A DNA stretch of 25,892 nt from CAZKTO01 sp964555685 (GTDB lineage Bacteria; Chloroflexota; Dehalococcoidia; SHYB01): NCBI GenBank assembly GCA_964555685.1, contig CAZKTO010000043.1, positions 1-25,892 on the forward strand. The letters are read 5' to 3'. Under the pieces are notes generated by a model. That model saw nothing but the letters and a program-made list of their open reading frames with translations, ran no database searches and had not been told where the DNA came from. Positions within the stretch are counted from its first letter, which is position 1. Every line of letters begins with the position of its first letter. This document shows, one piece after another, positions 6,009-14,497 of the stretch. A program made the translations under genes and the position numbers.

Positions 6009-6032
6009 ACTCGGCCCAGACGTGGGCCGAGT
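6009..6032. terminator. Bidirectional hairpin between tRNA-Ile and the solute-binding protein gene
   Basis: ACTCGGCCCA (6009-6018) and TGGGCCGAGT (6023-6032) form a perfect 10-bp stem around GACG. It lies 42 bases past the tRNA and 76 bases past the end of the convergent gene, so it could end both transcripts. No T-run follows on either strand, so intrinsic termination is only a suggestion. Confidence 0.5.
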
Positions 6033-6107
6033 ATTCGGTCGGATACCGGAAGTCCGGCTCGGCCCCGTGCAGCGCCGGGCCTGTTGCCGTCGCATCCTCT
6101 GTTCATA

Positions 6108-7817
6108 CTACCGGTCGAGCCAGACGCGCTCCATCCGGTTCTGGGGGCCCTGGGAGAGGAAGGGCGGCCTCCACCCTTTCACATAGGCATGGGTTGCCCA
6201 GCCGTCCACCTGGTACACGACGGGGATGAGGATCGCCTCTCGGATGAGCTTGCGCTGGATTTCGTGGACGATGTCGCGCCGCTTCTTGGCGTCTAGCTCC
6301 GCCTCTTGCTGAGCAGCCAAATCGTCAATGCCGTAGTTCAGTTTCGCCCTGTTCCTGGACCCGGTGGTCAGGACGGTATCGAGGAAGACGGCGCTGGGGT
6401 CGTCGTAGGAAGTCCCGCCGGTGGTCATGGAGATGTCCCAGCCCTTTGCTATGAGGGCCTGGAGAAACACCGTGCCGGAGTCCTGCTTGAGTTTGATGTT
6501 GGCGCCGGAGGCGTTAAGCAACAAGGAATGCGCCGCCACGTGATAGGGGTCAACGTTGGAGCTGATGAGGCTCTGGAAGGTCAGTTCCAGCGTCTTGATA
6601 TCGATGCCGGCCTCCCGGAGCAGGTCCCTGGCCTTGGCGACCTCGGCGCTGAAGGGCTCGGTGAAGCCGGGGACCCGGACCATCTCGGCGTCCGGGAGGC
6701 CCCACTGGCCATTCACCTCAGGCGATTGCATGAAGTGCGGCGGGAACCGCCCATGGCCGCCGCGCGGCAGCGCCACGATGGCGCGCCGGTCGAGGAACCT
6801 GCTGAAGGCCTCCCGAACGCGCACGTCGTCGAAGGGCTTCTTCTCGAAGTTGAACATCAGGTTGAATTGGTCCGCCAGGACCAGCCAGACCTGGGCTGCG
6901 GGGAACTCTCTCCTGATGGTGTCAGCGTTGATGGTGACGAAGTCATGGTCATGCCCGCAGCCGCAGTCGATCCTGCCGGTCCGGAAGGCGCTGAAGGCCA
7001 GGGCGGGATCGCCGGCGATGACGAAGATCTCCATCCCGTCCAGGTAGGGGAGCCTGTTGCCCGTAGCATCCTTCTGGTGGTACTTGTCGTACCGCTGTAG
7101 GACGGTCTTGACGTTGCGCTCCCAGCTGACGAACTTGAAGGGGCCCGTCCCCACCGGGGTCTCTTGCCATTTTGCGGAGTCGATGTGCGGCGGGTACATG
7201 AGCACGGAGAACGCCGCGATGCTCGGGAAGAACGAGGCGCTGGGCCGTTTCATGGTGACCTTGACCGTACCGGCATCGACCACTTCCGCTGATTGCACCG
7301 AGGCGAACTTGCTTCGGTTGAAGCTGATGGTGGGATCCGGCGGCTTGAGGCCTCGGTTCAAGTTCCACACCACGTCCTCGGCGGTAAACGGCCGCCCGTC
7401 ATGCCAGGTCACGTCCCGCCGGATCTTGAACGTATAGCTCAGGCCGTCCGCTGCGGCAGACCACTCGGTGGCCAGGTCTGGGACGATCTTGGTGTTATCG
7501 TCGAAGTCGTAGCGCACCAGGTTGCTCACCAGGTTGCCGATGAAGGGGACGGAGCCGCCGGTGTTGTGCCAGGTGTCCCAGACGGGGGCCCACTCGCGGA
7601 TGTCCCGGGCTTTCAGGACGCCGCCGGATTTCGGCGCCGGGGTCGGCGTTGCCGCCCGAGTTGGCGTTGGAGCGGGGGTGGCCGTTGCTGCGGGAGGCGC
7701 CGTGGGCTGCGGCGTTGGAGGCGGCCTTTCCTCTTCCCCGCCTCCACAGGCGGCGACCACTACCGCAACTGCGACCAGCGCGCTCGCCAGCATTGATGCT
7801 TTCGCGGCGTATCCCAT
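6108..7817 (-). CDS. ABC transporter substrate-binding lipoprotein, family 5 (peptide/nickel type)
   Basis: The 569-residue precursor has a signal peptide with the lipobox VAAC (Cys24) followed by GGG, then a Pro/Thr-rich flexible tether (about residues 29-62), then a complete SBP_bac_5 domain. Family landmarks are VPDLATEWSAAADGLSYTFKIRRDVTW (start of the domain), HDGRPFTAEDVVW, GTGPFKFVSWE and VREAFSRFLDRRAI. Such lipoproteins capture oligopeptides, opines, nickel chelates or other small molecules and deliver them to an inner-membrane ABC permease. No permease or ATPase gene is present here, so it either works with a distant transporter or senses ligand. GGAGGAATGAGGT directly precedes the ATG. 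A consensus promoter lies at 7887-7915. The ligand cannot be read from the sequence. Confidence 0.92.
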   Translation of the reverse strand: MGYAAKASMLASALVAVAVVVAACGGGEEERPPPTPQPTAPPAATATPAPTPTRAATPTPAPKSGGVLKARDIREWAPVWDTWHNTGGSVPFIGNLVSNLVRYDFDDNTKIVPDLATEWSAAADGLSYTFKIRRDVTWHDGRPFTAEDVVWNLNRGLKPPDPTISFNRSKFASVQSAEVVDAGTVKVTMKRPSASFFPSIAAFSVLMYPPHIDSAKWQETPVGTGPFKFVSWERNVKTVLQRYDKYHQKDATGNRLPYLDGMEIFVIAGDPALAFSAFRTGRIDCGCGHDHDFVTINADTIRREFPAAQVWLVLADQFNLMFNFEKKPFDDVRVREAFSRFLDRRAIVALPRGGHGRFPPHFMQSPEVNGQWGLPDAEMVRVPGFTEPFSAEVAKARDLLREAGIDIKTLELTFQSLISSNVDPYHVAAHSLLLNASGANIKLKQDSGTVFLQALIAKGWDISMTTGGTSYDDPSAVFLDTVLTTGSRNRAKLNYGIDDLAAQQEAELDAKKRRDIVHEIQRKLIREAILIPVVYQVDGWATHAYVKGWRPPFLSQGPQNRMERVWLDR

Positions 7818-7886
7818 ACCTCATTCCTCCCTGTACGTTGCCACGCACGTGGCAGTGTCCCGTACCCGTCGGCCTCCGATGCCGAG

Positions 7887-7915
7887 AATCTACCTTTTAG
7901 GGGTACCGGTGTCAA
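7887..7915 (-). promoter_or_regulatory. Sigma-70-type promoter of the solute-binding protein gene
   Basis: On the minus strand, a perfect TTGACA (7910-7915), a 17-base spacer and TAGATT (7887-7892) predict a transcript start near 7880, with a 5' leader of about 60 bases before the ATG at 7817. Confidence 0.7.
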
Positions 7916-7968
7916 GGCGCGCGCTCACTGCTGAACAGGAGGCGCGTCTCAACGTGCGCCCGCCGGGC

Positions 7969-8781
7969 CTAGAGCTGGAAGAGTCTCGCCGCATTGTCCC
8001 GGAGTATCTTCTGCCTGTCCGCCTCGCTGATCTCGGCCATCTGGATCGCGCTCAGGTTTTCCGCCGGACTGTGGCCCGTCGGTGAACCGTAGAGGTCGCT
8101 GGCAAACATGAGCCTGTCCGGTCCCGCGTGGTGGACGAACCGGGCGACGGTAAACGCCCCCTGCCAAAGGCACGCCGTATCCCAATAGATATTGGGCACG
8201 CGGCGCGTGATCTGAATGATCTCCTCGAGCTGGTAGAACGATGAGAGTGAGTCAAGGGCCACAAAGGTGATATCAGGGAACTCCTCGGCAAGAACTCGCA
8301 ACCGCCATACATTTTCCATCTCGGACCCCGCCATGATGTGGATGAACGGGATCAGCTCGAGCTCCCGCATCTTCTGCAGATACGGACGCATGATCCAGTT
8401 GTCGATGAAGGTCCCCTGAAACCGATGATGAAACATGACGCCATTCATATGCAGTTGACGCTTGATGCGATCGAGCTCGGGAATCGATGCCGCTCCGTAG
8501 AGGGGTTCGACAACCCCGAGCGCCAGGGGGAAACGCTGAGGGTCGCGCTTCTTGAACGAAGCGACGGCGTCGTTCATCTCCATCGTGTCTCGAAGGCCGT
8601 TGACACGCGTGTAGAAGTTCGTGGGACCGATCGCGGCCTGGCTGATGCCGTGCAGTTCCATGGCCTTGACCCTTGCTTTGTAGTCGTCGTCCACCCACGA
8701 CGACCCGCCGTGGCCCTGCCCGTAGGTATCCTCGAACATCGGCATCGGGCCCGCGTGCTGGTGCACATCGAATATGAGCAT
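7969..8781 (-). CDS. Amidohydrolase-2 family metal-dependent hydrolase/decarboxylase (short form)
   Basis: The 270-residue protein starts MLIFDVHQHAGP. The HxH pair (His7, His9) is the metal-binding signature of the amidohydrolase TIM barrel. FIHIMAG supplies the next conserved His (His148), and LMFASDLYG near the end supplies the metal-coordinating Asp (Asp229). The closing segment, ILRDNAARLFQL, is the typical family end. Members hydrolyse C-N or C-O bonds or decarboxylate aromatic acids; the substrate is not predictable. AGGAGG lies seven bases before the ATG at 8781, so the 19 in-frame codons upstream are not used. It is preceded by a good promoter at 8877-8905 and is divergent from the hotdog dehydratase gene, suggesting a shared control region. 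Confidence 0.9.
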   Translation of the reverse strand: MLIFDVHQHAGPMPMFEDTYGQGHGGSSWVDDDYKARVKAMELHGISQAAIGPTNFYTRVNGLRDTMEMNDAVASFKKRDPQRFPLALGVVEPLYGAASIPELDRIKRQLHMNGVMFHHRFQGTFIDNWIMRPYLQKMRELELIPFIHIMAGSEMENVWRLRVLAEEFPDITFVALDSLSSFYQLEEIIQITRRVPNIYWDTACLWQGAFTVARFVHHAGPDRLMFASDLYGSPTGHSPAENLSAIQMAEISEADRQKILRDNAARLFQL

Positions 8782-8876
8782 CGATGAACCTCCTGTCTCG
8801 ATCCCAGTGGGGGGCTGTCGGATTGAGAGCCGTCGCATGGGATTCGCGGTGGGGCGCGCACGGCGCCGGAGTATGC

Positions 8877-8905
8877 ACAGTATCCGGTGTGGAACCCTGA
8901 GTCAA
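8877..8905 (-). promoter_or_regulatory. Probable promoter of the short amidohydrolase
   Basis: On the minus strand, TTGACT (8900-8905), 17 bases, then TACTGT (8877-8882) form a strong -35 with a weak -10. It would give a leader of roughly 90 bases before the ATG at 8781. Confidence 0.55.
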
Positions 8906-9116
8906 GGCGGCGGATACCCAGGCGATGACGGCGCCGGGTGGTGTCGGTCATGCGTACGGCGCCGCGCGTGGCGAGCCGCACGCTGGAGGCTCGCTGATCC
9001 TCCGGCATGGCCATCGCAAGTCCTGTACTATGCTCCTGCGAGAGCGAGACCATGGATGGAGCGACGCTCTCGACCGCCCGCCCGGGAAAGGCCGGCCGCT
9101 CTGCGAGGAGCGAACC
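8906..9116. other. Divergent intergenic region before the hotdog dehydratase gene
   Basis: Together with 8782-8905 this makes a 335-base stretch between start codons. A possible -10 TACTAT on the plus strand (9026-9031) lacks a good -35. The dehydratase frame stays open back to 8925, but those codons do not resemble family sequence. No operator-like palindrome was found. Confidence 0.4.
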
Positions 9117-10316
9117 GTGGCGTCTGACAGTCCGCGCCGCGATGTGGGCGCGAAAATCACCGACGAAGATATCGCCAAGATGCGCTTGCTGATTGGCCAG
9201 CCCGAACGCTTTCAGGAGCCCGCCTGGAATCCGGTCGCAACGGTCAGCGATTTCACGCGGTTCCAGAACGGACTGGGCGATGCCAATCCGCTCTACAGCA
9301 ATGTTCCGTACGCGAAGAACACGCGCTGGAAGAGCGTGATCGCACCGCCGATGTTCATGATCACTATGGGCCGTGAGGTCTCCGGCCCCCTGCCTCCCGG
9401 TCTGCGGGCGAGAACCAAGGGGGCTCTCTCTGGCATCAGCATGTACCAATCGGGCTACGAGTTCGAGTTCTCCCGCGCCATCTATCAGGGCGACGAGCTG
9501 GAGAAACGCTCCGGGATTTGCAGCGTCGAAGAAAAGCGGAGTGAGTTCTCGGGCAGGTCCGTACACATCAAACACCAGTCGGCCTATACGAACCAGCGGG
9601 GCGAGCATGCCGGGTTGTATCGGCACCTGCTGGTCTATTCGGAGCGCGCGACGGCGGCGGAGAAGGGCAAGTACATGTCCATCCGCCCGGCGCGTTACGG
9701 CCCCGAGCAGGTCAAGGCTATCGATGAAGCGTATGGACGAGAGTACGTGCGCGGCGCCCGGCCTCGATGGTGGGAAGATGTGAAGGAAAAGGAGTCGTTG
9801 CCGGTCATGGTTCGCGGGCCGTTGACGATGGTCGACATCATCGGCTTCCACATCGCCATCGGGCTGGGCAACTTCAACACCTTTCCGGGACGGCTGGACT
9901 ATCTGAAGCGCCGGCAGATGCCCCGGTTCTACGTCCCTGGCCGCTACGGCTTCCCCGAGGCCGTACAGCGCATGCACTGGGACGAGGACTGGGCGAGGCG
10001 CATCGGCCTGCCAATGGCCTACGACTACGGCATGATGCGCGCCGCCTATGCCATTCAGTATGTGACGAATTGGATGGGCGACGACGCGTGGCTGTGGAAG
10101 GTCGACATCGAGGTCCGGCGGTTCAACTTCCACGGCGATATCCAGTGGTTTCATGGCACGGTAGCCAGGAAGGTCAAGGACGGGGCGCACCGTTGTGTGG
10201 AGATCGACCTGGGGGCGGAGAACCAGCGCGGCGAGACCACCACGGTGGGCAGCGCACGTCTCATCCTGCCGTCGCGGGAGGGCGGCCCGGTCACGCTGCC
10301 GGCGACGACCGGTTGA
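9117..10316 (+). CDS. Double-hotdog MaoC/FAS1-like acyl dehydratase (enoyl-CoA hydratase type)
   Basis: The 399 residues form two hotdog halves. The N-terminal half has the FAS1-like dehydratase pattern VSDFTRFQNGLGDANPLYSN, then RWKSVIAPPMF. The C-terminal half has HWDEDWARRIGLPMAYDYG and a closing strand set with FHGDIQWFHGTV. Two-domain proteins of this kind hydrate enoyl-CoA thioesters, including mesaconyl-C4-CoA and 3-methylfumaryl-CoA hydratases and unassigned relatives. The start is the GTG at 9117, preceded by GAGGAG at a seven-base spacing; the open frame extends upstream to 8925 without family similarity. It sits between the short amidohydrolase and a two-gene CoA-transferase unit that points toward it. 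The grouping suggests a shared acyl-CoA pathway, but the substrate is unknown. Confidence 0.85.
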   Translation: MASDSPRRDVGAKITDEDIAKMRLLIGQPERFQEPAWNPVATVSDFTRFQNGLGDANPLYSNVPYAKNTRWKSVIAPPMFMITMGREVSGPLPPGLRARTKGALSGISMYQSGYEFEFSRAIYQGDELEKRSGICSVEEKRSEFSGRSVHIKHQSAYTNQRGEHAGLYRHLLVYSERATAAEKGKYMSIRPARYGPEQVKAIDEAYGREYVRGARPRWWEDVKEKESLPVMVRGPLTMVDIIGFHIAIGLGNFNTFPGRLDYLKRRQMPRFYVPGRYGFPEAVQRMHWDEDWARRIGLPMAYDYGMMRAAYAIQYVTNWMGDDAWLWKVDIEVRRFNFHGDIQWFHGTVARKVKDGAHRCVEIDLGAENQRGETTTVGSARLILPSREGGPVTLPATTG

Positions 10317-10370
10317 GACCCCTCCCCACACCCACAACCGCCTCCCGTTCCTCGCCCGGGGTCTCCGCTT

Positions 10371-11591
10371 CTACGACAGGACGTCTTGCTTGGTCAGTTC
10401 CTGGATTCGCCCATCGCTCGCGCCGAGCATCTCGGAGAGGAACCGCTGCGTGTCGGCGCCCATCGGCTGGGCGAGTCTTCTGAGGGCTCCCGGCGTCTCG
10501 CTGAGCCGCCAAGAGATGCCGTGGGTGACTTCGTCCGCTCGTATATCGGGCGTGAGCACCTGGAGCGACGTGCGGCGATACGTATCGTGCGGGTCGTGGT
10601 ACAGATCACCGACATGGAACGCGGGAGCGGCGGCGACGCCGGCGCTCTGCAGGCGCTCCATGGCCTCGTAGCTGGTGTACTGCCTTGTCCACTCGCTCAA
10701 GATCGCATCGAGTTCGTCCTGATGGCTTGCTCGCGCATCTCGATCGCGGAACCTGGGGTCGGCGGTCATGTCCGGCCGGCCGATCGCCTCACAGAGCCCT
10801 CGCCATTCCTCCTCAGTCGCCACGGCGATGGACACCCAGCCATCGTCGCCCTTGGAGGGATAGATGCCGTGCGGCGCCATCGATGCATGCCGGTTTCCCC
10901 TCGGGCCAGGCACGCGGCCGGTCATCTGGTATTCCAGAATCGGCTCGCAGAGGAAGCCGGTGAGGAGCTCGCAAAAGGAGAGGTCGATGAGCTGGCCAAC
11001 TCCCGTCTGCTGGCGATGATACAGGGCCGAAAAGATAGCGAAGGACGCAGCCACGGCCATCGCCGGATCGGCGTCCCAGAAGCTGCTCATGGGCCCGCCC
11101 CCGTCGGGATATCCCACCAAGCTGTCTCCGCCGATGACCGCGTTTACGGACGGGCCATACCCCATCAGGTCGCTCCACGGGCCGTCCCGGCCCGCCGCGG
11201 AGATCGCCGCCATCACCAGGTCGGGGCGAAGCGTCCGCAGCTCCTCGAACGTGATGTGAAGCTTGGTCAGCGCGCGCGGCGCCAGGTTGCAGACAAAGAC
11301 ATCCGCCGTCTTGATGATCTCCTTGAACAGCCGCAGGCCGGCAGGAGCGGCGAGGTTGATGGCCACGTAGTAATCGCGACTCCGGTAGTAGCGCTGCGAG
11401 TCCAGCAATCTGCCATACTCGCTCTTGTCGCGGCCCATGAACCGGCCTGCATCGGTGCCAGCCCGGGACTCGACTCTGATGACTTCGGCCCCCATGTCGC
11501 CGAGCGTCGTGGCCAGCTGAGGCCCCGCCCACATCTGGGACACGTCGACGACTCGATAGCCGCGAAGGGGGAATGCGCCGGAACCCAGCAT
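10371..11591 (-). CDS. CaiB/BaiF family (class III) CoA-transferase, second gene of a pair
   Basis: The 406 residues begin RGYRVVDVSQMWAGPQLATTLGDMGAEVIRVE, the class III opening block that binds CoA (shown for family identity). The catalytic Asp of the family lies 25 residues before the GxGQ turn; here it is Asp175 in FWDADPAMAV, ahead of TGVGQLIDLS. It moves CoA between carboxylic acids through an aspartyl-CoA thioester. Its ATG is only two bases after the end of the upstream paralogue at 11594, so both are translated from one message and probably form a heterodimer, since class III enzymes are interlocked dimers. It is convergent with the hotdog dehydratase gene, 54 bases away. The acid substrate is not predictable. 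Confidence 0.92.
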   Translation of the reverse strand: MLGSGAFPLRGYRVVDVSQMWAGPQLATTLGDMGAEVIRVESRAGTDAGRFMGRDKSEYGRLLDSQRYYRSRDYYVAINLAAPAGLRLFKEIIKTADVFVCNLAPRALTKLHITFEELRTLRPDLVMAAISAAGRDGPWSDLMGYGPSVNAVIGGDSLVGYPDGGGPMSSFWDADPAMAVAASFAIFSALYHRQQTGVGQLIDLSFCELLTGFLCEPILEYQMTGRVPGPRGNRHASMAPHGIYPSKGDDGWVSIAVATEEEWRGLCEAIGRPDMTADPRFRDRDARASHQDELDAILSEWTRQYTSYEAMERLQSAGVAAAPAFHVGDLYHDPHDTYRRTSLQVLTPDIRADEVTHGISWRLSETPGALRRLAQPMGADTQRFLSEMLGASDGRIQELTKQDVLS

Positions 11592-11593
11592 GC

Positions 11594-12808
11594 CTAGATC
11601 ACCCCAGCCGTGGACAGCTGCTCCACGTCGTCGCCGGACATGCCCAGGAGGCCCTGAAGAACATCCCGCGTATGCTCACCCAGTCGCGGCGCTGGTCTGA
11701 ATGCCCGAGCGGGCGTTCGGCTCATCTTGAAGAGCGGTCCGGGCAGAGTCCAATCGCGTCCCGCATCGTCACGCACCCGCTGCCAGTAGGCCCGAGCCTT
11801 GAGCTGCTCCCACTCCATCACCTCGTCGATCGTTTGCAGCGGATGGAATGGGATGCCGCGCTCCCGGCACATGGCCCATAGCTCCTTCTTCGTGTATCGC
11901 CTGAGCCAGGGCACGATCAGTGCATCCACTTCATCAGGGTACTCGCTGCCCATGGCCAGCCGGTCCTGATACCGGGGCAGCTTCGACCACTCCGGTGAGC
12001 CCATGAGCTCCACGAACCGCTCCCAGTGGTGCTGGTTGGCGATGATGAGCCCAAAATAGCCGTCCTTGCATGGGAGGGTGGTGTAGGGATAGAGCAGCGC
12101 CACCCGATGCCCGCGCCGCCGAGGAACGAATCCGGTGTCGACATAGGTGATGGTGTCGTGCCCGTTGACGTAGTTGTTGAGCGACTCCGCACTGGAAATG
12201 TCGACGTGCTGCCCCCTGCCGGTAGCGAGCCGCGCGACGAGCGCCAGTGTTGTCCCCGCCGCTCCATGGAGTCCCCCCCAATAGTCGGCCCGGTCACATG
12301 GCATGGCGAGGGGATAGCGGGCCGGATGGCCGATGCGATGGGCGCCTCCTCCGGCCGCGGCGGCGGTGAGCGCGTAGCCCTTGTACCGGCTGTACGGCCC
12401 CTCGTGGCCAAAAACGGTGATCGAGGTCATCACCAGCGCGGGGTGTATCCCTCGCAAGCGATCGTAGGTGATTCCAAGGCGCCCGATTTCTTGGGGAAGG
12501 AGGTTGTGCACGACGACGTCGACGGCGGGCATGAGACGAAGGAAGATCGCCATTCCCTCCGGCCTGCCAAGGTCGAGCGTGACGCTCTTCTTGCCGGTGT
12601 TGAGAAAGAGAAAGAGTCCGCTGGTCTTCGGCTCGGACTCATGGTCAGGGAACGGGCCGTGTGATCGAGCGACGTCGCCCAGCCCGGGGGATTCCACCTT
12701 GATGACCTCGGCCCCAAGATCGCCCAGGAGACGGGCGCAATAGGCGGCGGATATGAAGTCGCCGACCTCGAGGACACGGAGTCCCTGCAGGCCCTGCTGG
12801 TTAGCCAT
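11594..12808 (-). CDS. CaiB/BaiF family (class III) CoA-transferase, first gene of a pair
   Basis: The 404 residues start with LQGLRVLEVGDFISAAYC and LGAEVIKVE, the usual N-terminal block. The catalytic Asp position, 25 residues before GRGQ, is filled by Asp175 in CDRADYWGG, so both partners keep the nucleophile. VARSHGPFP and NTGKKSVTLDL are further class III landmarks. Divergence from its neighbour is large, so the two are not a recent duplication; they look like two dedicated subunits, as in succinyl-CoA:malate CoA-transferase. A clear promoter lies upstream (12873-12901). The two genes together form an independent transcription unit divergent from the lactonase-like gene. Confidence 0.92.
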   Translation of the reverse strand: MANQQGLQGLRVLEVGDFISAAYCARLLGDLGAEVIKVESPGLGDVARSHGPFPDHESEPKTSGLFLFLNTGKKSVTLDLGRPEGMAIFLRLMPAVDVVVHNLLPQEIGRLGITYDRLRGIHPALVMTSITVFGHEGPYSRYKGYALTAAAAGGGAHRIGHPARYPLAMPCDRADYWGGLHGAAGTTLALVARLATGRGQHVDISSAESLNNYVNGHDTITYVDTGFVPRRRGHRVALLYPYTTLPCKDGYFGLIIANQHHWERFVELMGSPEWSKLPRYQDRLAMGSEYPDEVDALIVPWLRRYTKKELWAMCRERGIPFHPLQTIDEVMEWEQLKARAYWQRVRDDAGRDWTLPGPLFKMSRTPARAFRPAPRLGEHTRDVLQGLLGMSGDDVEQLSTAGVI

Positions 12809-12872
12809 TGGCGAAGTGCCACCGAAACACCGGGGTCTTCACTCGATGGACCCCTGGTGTTGGATGCGCGTG

Positions 12873-12901
12873 ATTCTAATGGCGGCTCTGAACCGGGTCA
12901 A
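12873..12901 (-). promoter_or_regulatory. Sigma-70-type promoter of the CoA-transferase pair
   Basis: On the minus strand, TTGACC (12896-12901), a 17-base spacer and TAGAAT (12873-12878) each match consensus at five of six bases. The leader to the ATG at 12808 is about 58 bases. Confidence 0.75.
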
Positions 12902-13060
12902 GTGGTTTTGGCCTTGGTCACAGGCTTTGCCCAGAGCGGTGACTGCACTTGCAGCCAGAAAGGACGAAGAGCGTCCAATAACCTCCGTTTTTGGTTCAAG
13001 ACCGATTAGGATGTTGGTATCCGCAACAGGTCCTTGTCTCAACGTGGGGAGGTACAACCG

Positions 13061-13879
13061 ATGGCCGGAACGTTCGTGCGTTCGAAGACGGCTCGCAGGC
13101 TGTGGGCCCTGCCAGGGGCCTTGCTCACGCTCCGCCAGCCTCAGTTCGTGGACGGCGTCGTGGCGGTGGTCGACTCGTCACCACCCGTGCAGGCGCCGTG
13201 CCCCTCGTTCCTGATCGAACACGACCGCGGTCTCGTGCTTTTTGATACGGGCGTCAGCCCCAAAGGGCTCAAGGACCCCGAGCGCTACTTTCCCGATCTG
13301 GCCCGCAGGCTCAAGTTGACCATCTCGCCGGAGTTGGGGGTGGACGCCCAGTTGCTCGGGCTCGGCTACAACCCGAGCAAGGTCAACTACGTCATTCCCT
13401 CACATCTTCACTTCGACCATGCCGGCGGGTTGTACCTGTTCCCAGACGCGACGTTCCTCATTGGCGCTGGCGAAATGGCCTTCGCCTACTGGCCCCCGCC
13501 CAGCGCTCGCCCATATTTCCTGCTCGACGATCTGATCCCCACACGCACGTTCAACTGGATCGAGCTAGCGGCCGACCACGATCTCTTTGGTGATGGCAGC
13601 GTCGTCATCCTGCGGACCCCTGGCCATACGCCGGGTGAGGTCTCGTTGCTGGTGCGGTTGCCAAACCGAACCCTCATCCTGACCGGCGACACCTGCCACT
13701 ACCGAGTGTAGCTGCAACACGGGGTGCCCTTACGAGGCGTTTGTGTCGATGAGCTGCAAGGCGTCCAGTCGCTTCGCCGGCTGGGTATGCTACGCGATGC
13801 CTATGATGCCCAAGTCTGGATCAACCACGATCATGAGGATTGGGCGATGATGCCGCACGCGCCGGAGTACATCGAGTAG
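13061..13879 (+). pseudogene. Metallo-beta-lactamase / N-acyl-homoserine-lactonase-like gene with an in-frame amber codon
   Basis: From the ATG at 13061 (GGGAGGT seven bases upstream) the frame encodes an AHL-lactonase-like protein with SHLHFDHAGG (His115, His117, Asp119, His120), TPGHTPGEVS (His189) and LTGDTCH (Asp210). A TAG at 13709-13711 (codon 217) stops it. Reading on in the same frame gives 55 more residues, LQHGVPLRG through VWINHDHEDW to APEYIE, ending at TAG 13877-13879. That tail is the expected family C terminus, and its NHD supplies the last metal-ligand His (His256). The gene is therefore full length apart from one codon. GAG to TAG is the simplest explanation. TAG is an ordinary stop for other genes here, so reassignment is unlikely. 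It could be a recent nonsense mutation or a consensus error. Confidence 0.85.
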
Positions 13880-13975
13880 CGTGACTTCAGAGTGGGTGGG
13901 TATGTGCCGGACGCAGGGCGTGAGCTCAGGGCCGCAAAGCGCCCGACTTATTCAGGGGATTACCGTGACGAGACC

Positions 13976-14497
13976 CTAGCGCCCACCGGCGGAGATGCGC
14001 TTGCCGCCCGCGGCGCTGGTCATGATCGACGCGTCGATCTCGACCGCGTGCTGGCGCGCCAGGGTCGAGATGAGGATCTTGCAGCGCTCCCTGGCAGGCA
14101 GGTAGCGGACGAAGATCGCCTCCAGCCCCTTGAGGGGGCCGGCCGTCACGATCACCCGGTCGCCCGGCTCGAAGGCCTCGCGCCACCCGCCCGCGTTCCA
14201 GTCCCGCACGCGCGCCTGAATCGTCTCGAGGATGCGGTCCTCGACGGGCGTGGGGCGCTGCTCGGAGCCCAAGATGTACTTCAGTCCGCGGGCGCGCCGG
14301 ACCCGGACCCAGAGCTCGCTGCGGGGGTCTGCGCGGCAGAAGAGGTACGTGGGGAAGAGGGGCTCGAGACGCCGCCGGCCTCCGTGGCTGACGATGATCT
14401 CAGGATGGTAGACCTCGACCCCCAGGGGGACGAGCTGCTCTTCGAGGGCCGATTCGGTCCCCCGGCGCACCTTGGCTACGTACCAATGACCGGTCAT
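13976..14497 (-). CDS. NusG-family (RfaH/LoaP-like) transcription antitermination protein
   Basis: The 173 residues open with HWYVAKVRRGTESALEEQL, the NGN domain pattern (W-Y-V near the N terminus). EPLFPTYLFCR (45-55) matches the RfaH/NusG FPGYIFV block. A KOW motif follows at about 108-135 (FEPGDRVIVTAGPLKGLEAIF). Housekeeping NusG sits with secE and rplK, which are absent here, and this version is closer to specialised paralogues that stick to RNA polymerase on selected long operons such as polysaccharide or secondary-metabolite clusters. No such cluster is in view, so its target must lie elsewhere. The start is the ATG at 14497, immediately before the NGN sequence, with only a weak Shine-Dalgarno. 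It is divergent from the crotonase gene. Confidence 0.88.
   Translation of the reverse strand: MTGHWYVAKVRRGTESALEEQLVPLGVEVYHPEIIVSHGGRRRLEPLFPTYLFCRADPRSELWVRVRRARGLKYILGSEQRPTPVEDRILETIQARVRDWNAGGWREAFEPGDRVIVTAGPLKGLEAIFVRYLPARERCKILISTLARQHAVEIDASIMTSAAGGKRISAGGR

Noticed and set aside
5891..6032. tRNA-Ile as an attachment site for an integrated element
   Set aside because: No integrase follows and no duplicated tRNA 3' end was found in the window.
8574..10337. Long minus-strand open frame (587 codons) across the dehydratase gene
   Set aside because: It is the antisense shadow of the plus-strand hotdog gene plus part of the amidohydrolase in another frame; the composition is Arg/Pro/His-rich with no family motifs.
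13709..13711. TAG read as a specially decoded amino acid (pyrrolysine or reassigned codon)
   Set aside because: Other genes in the window use TAG as a normal stop, no downstream recoding structure is obvious and no decoding genes are seen; mutation or sequence error is simpler.
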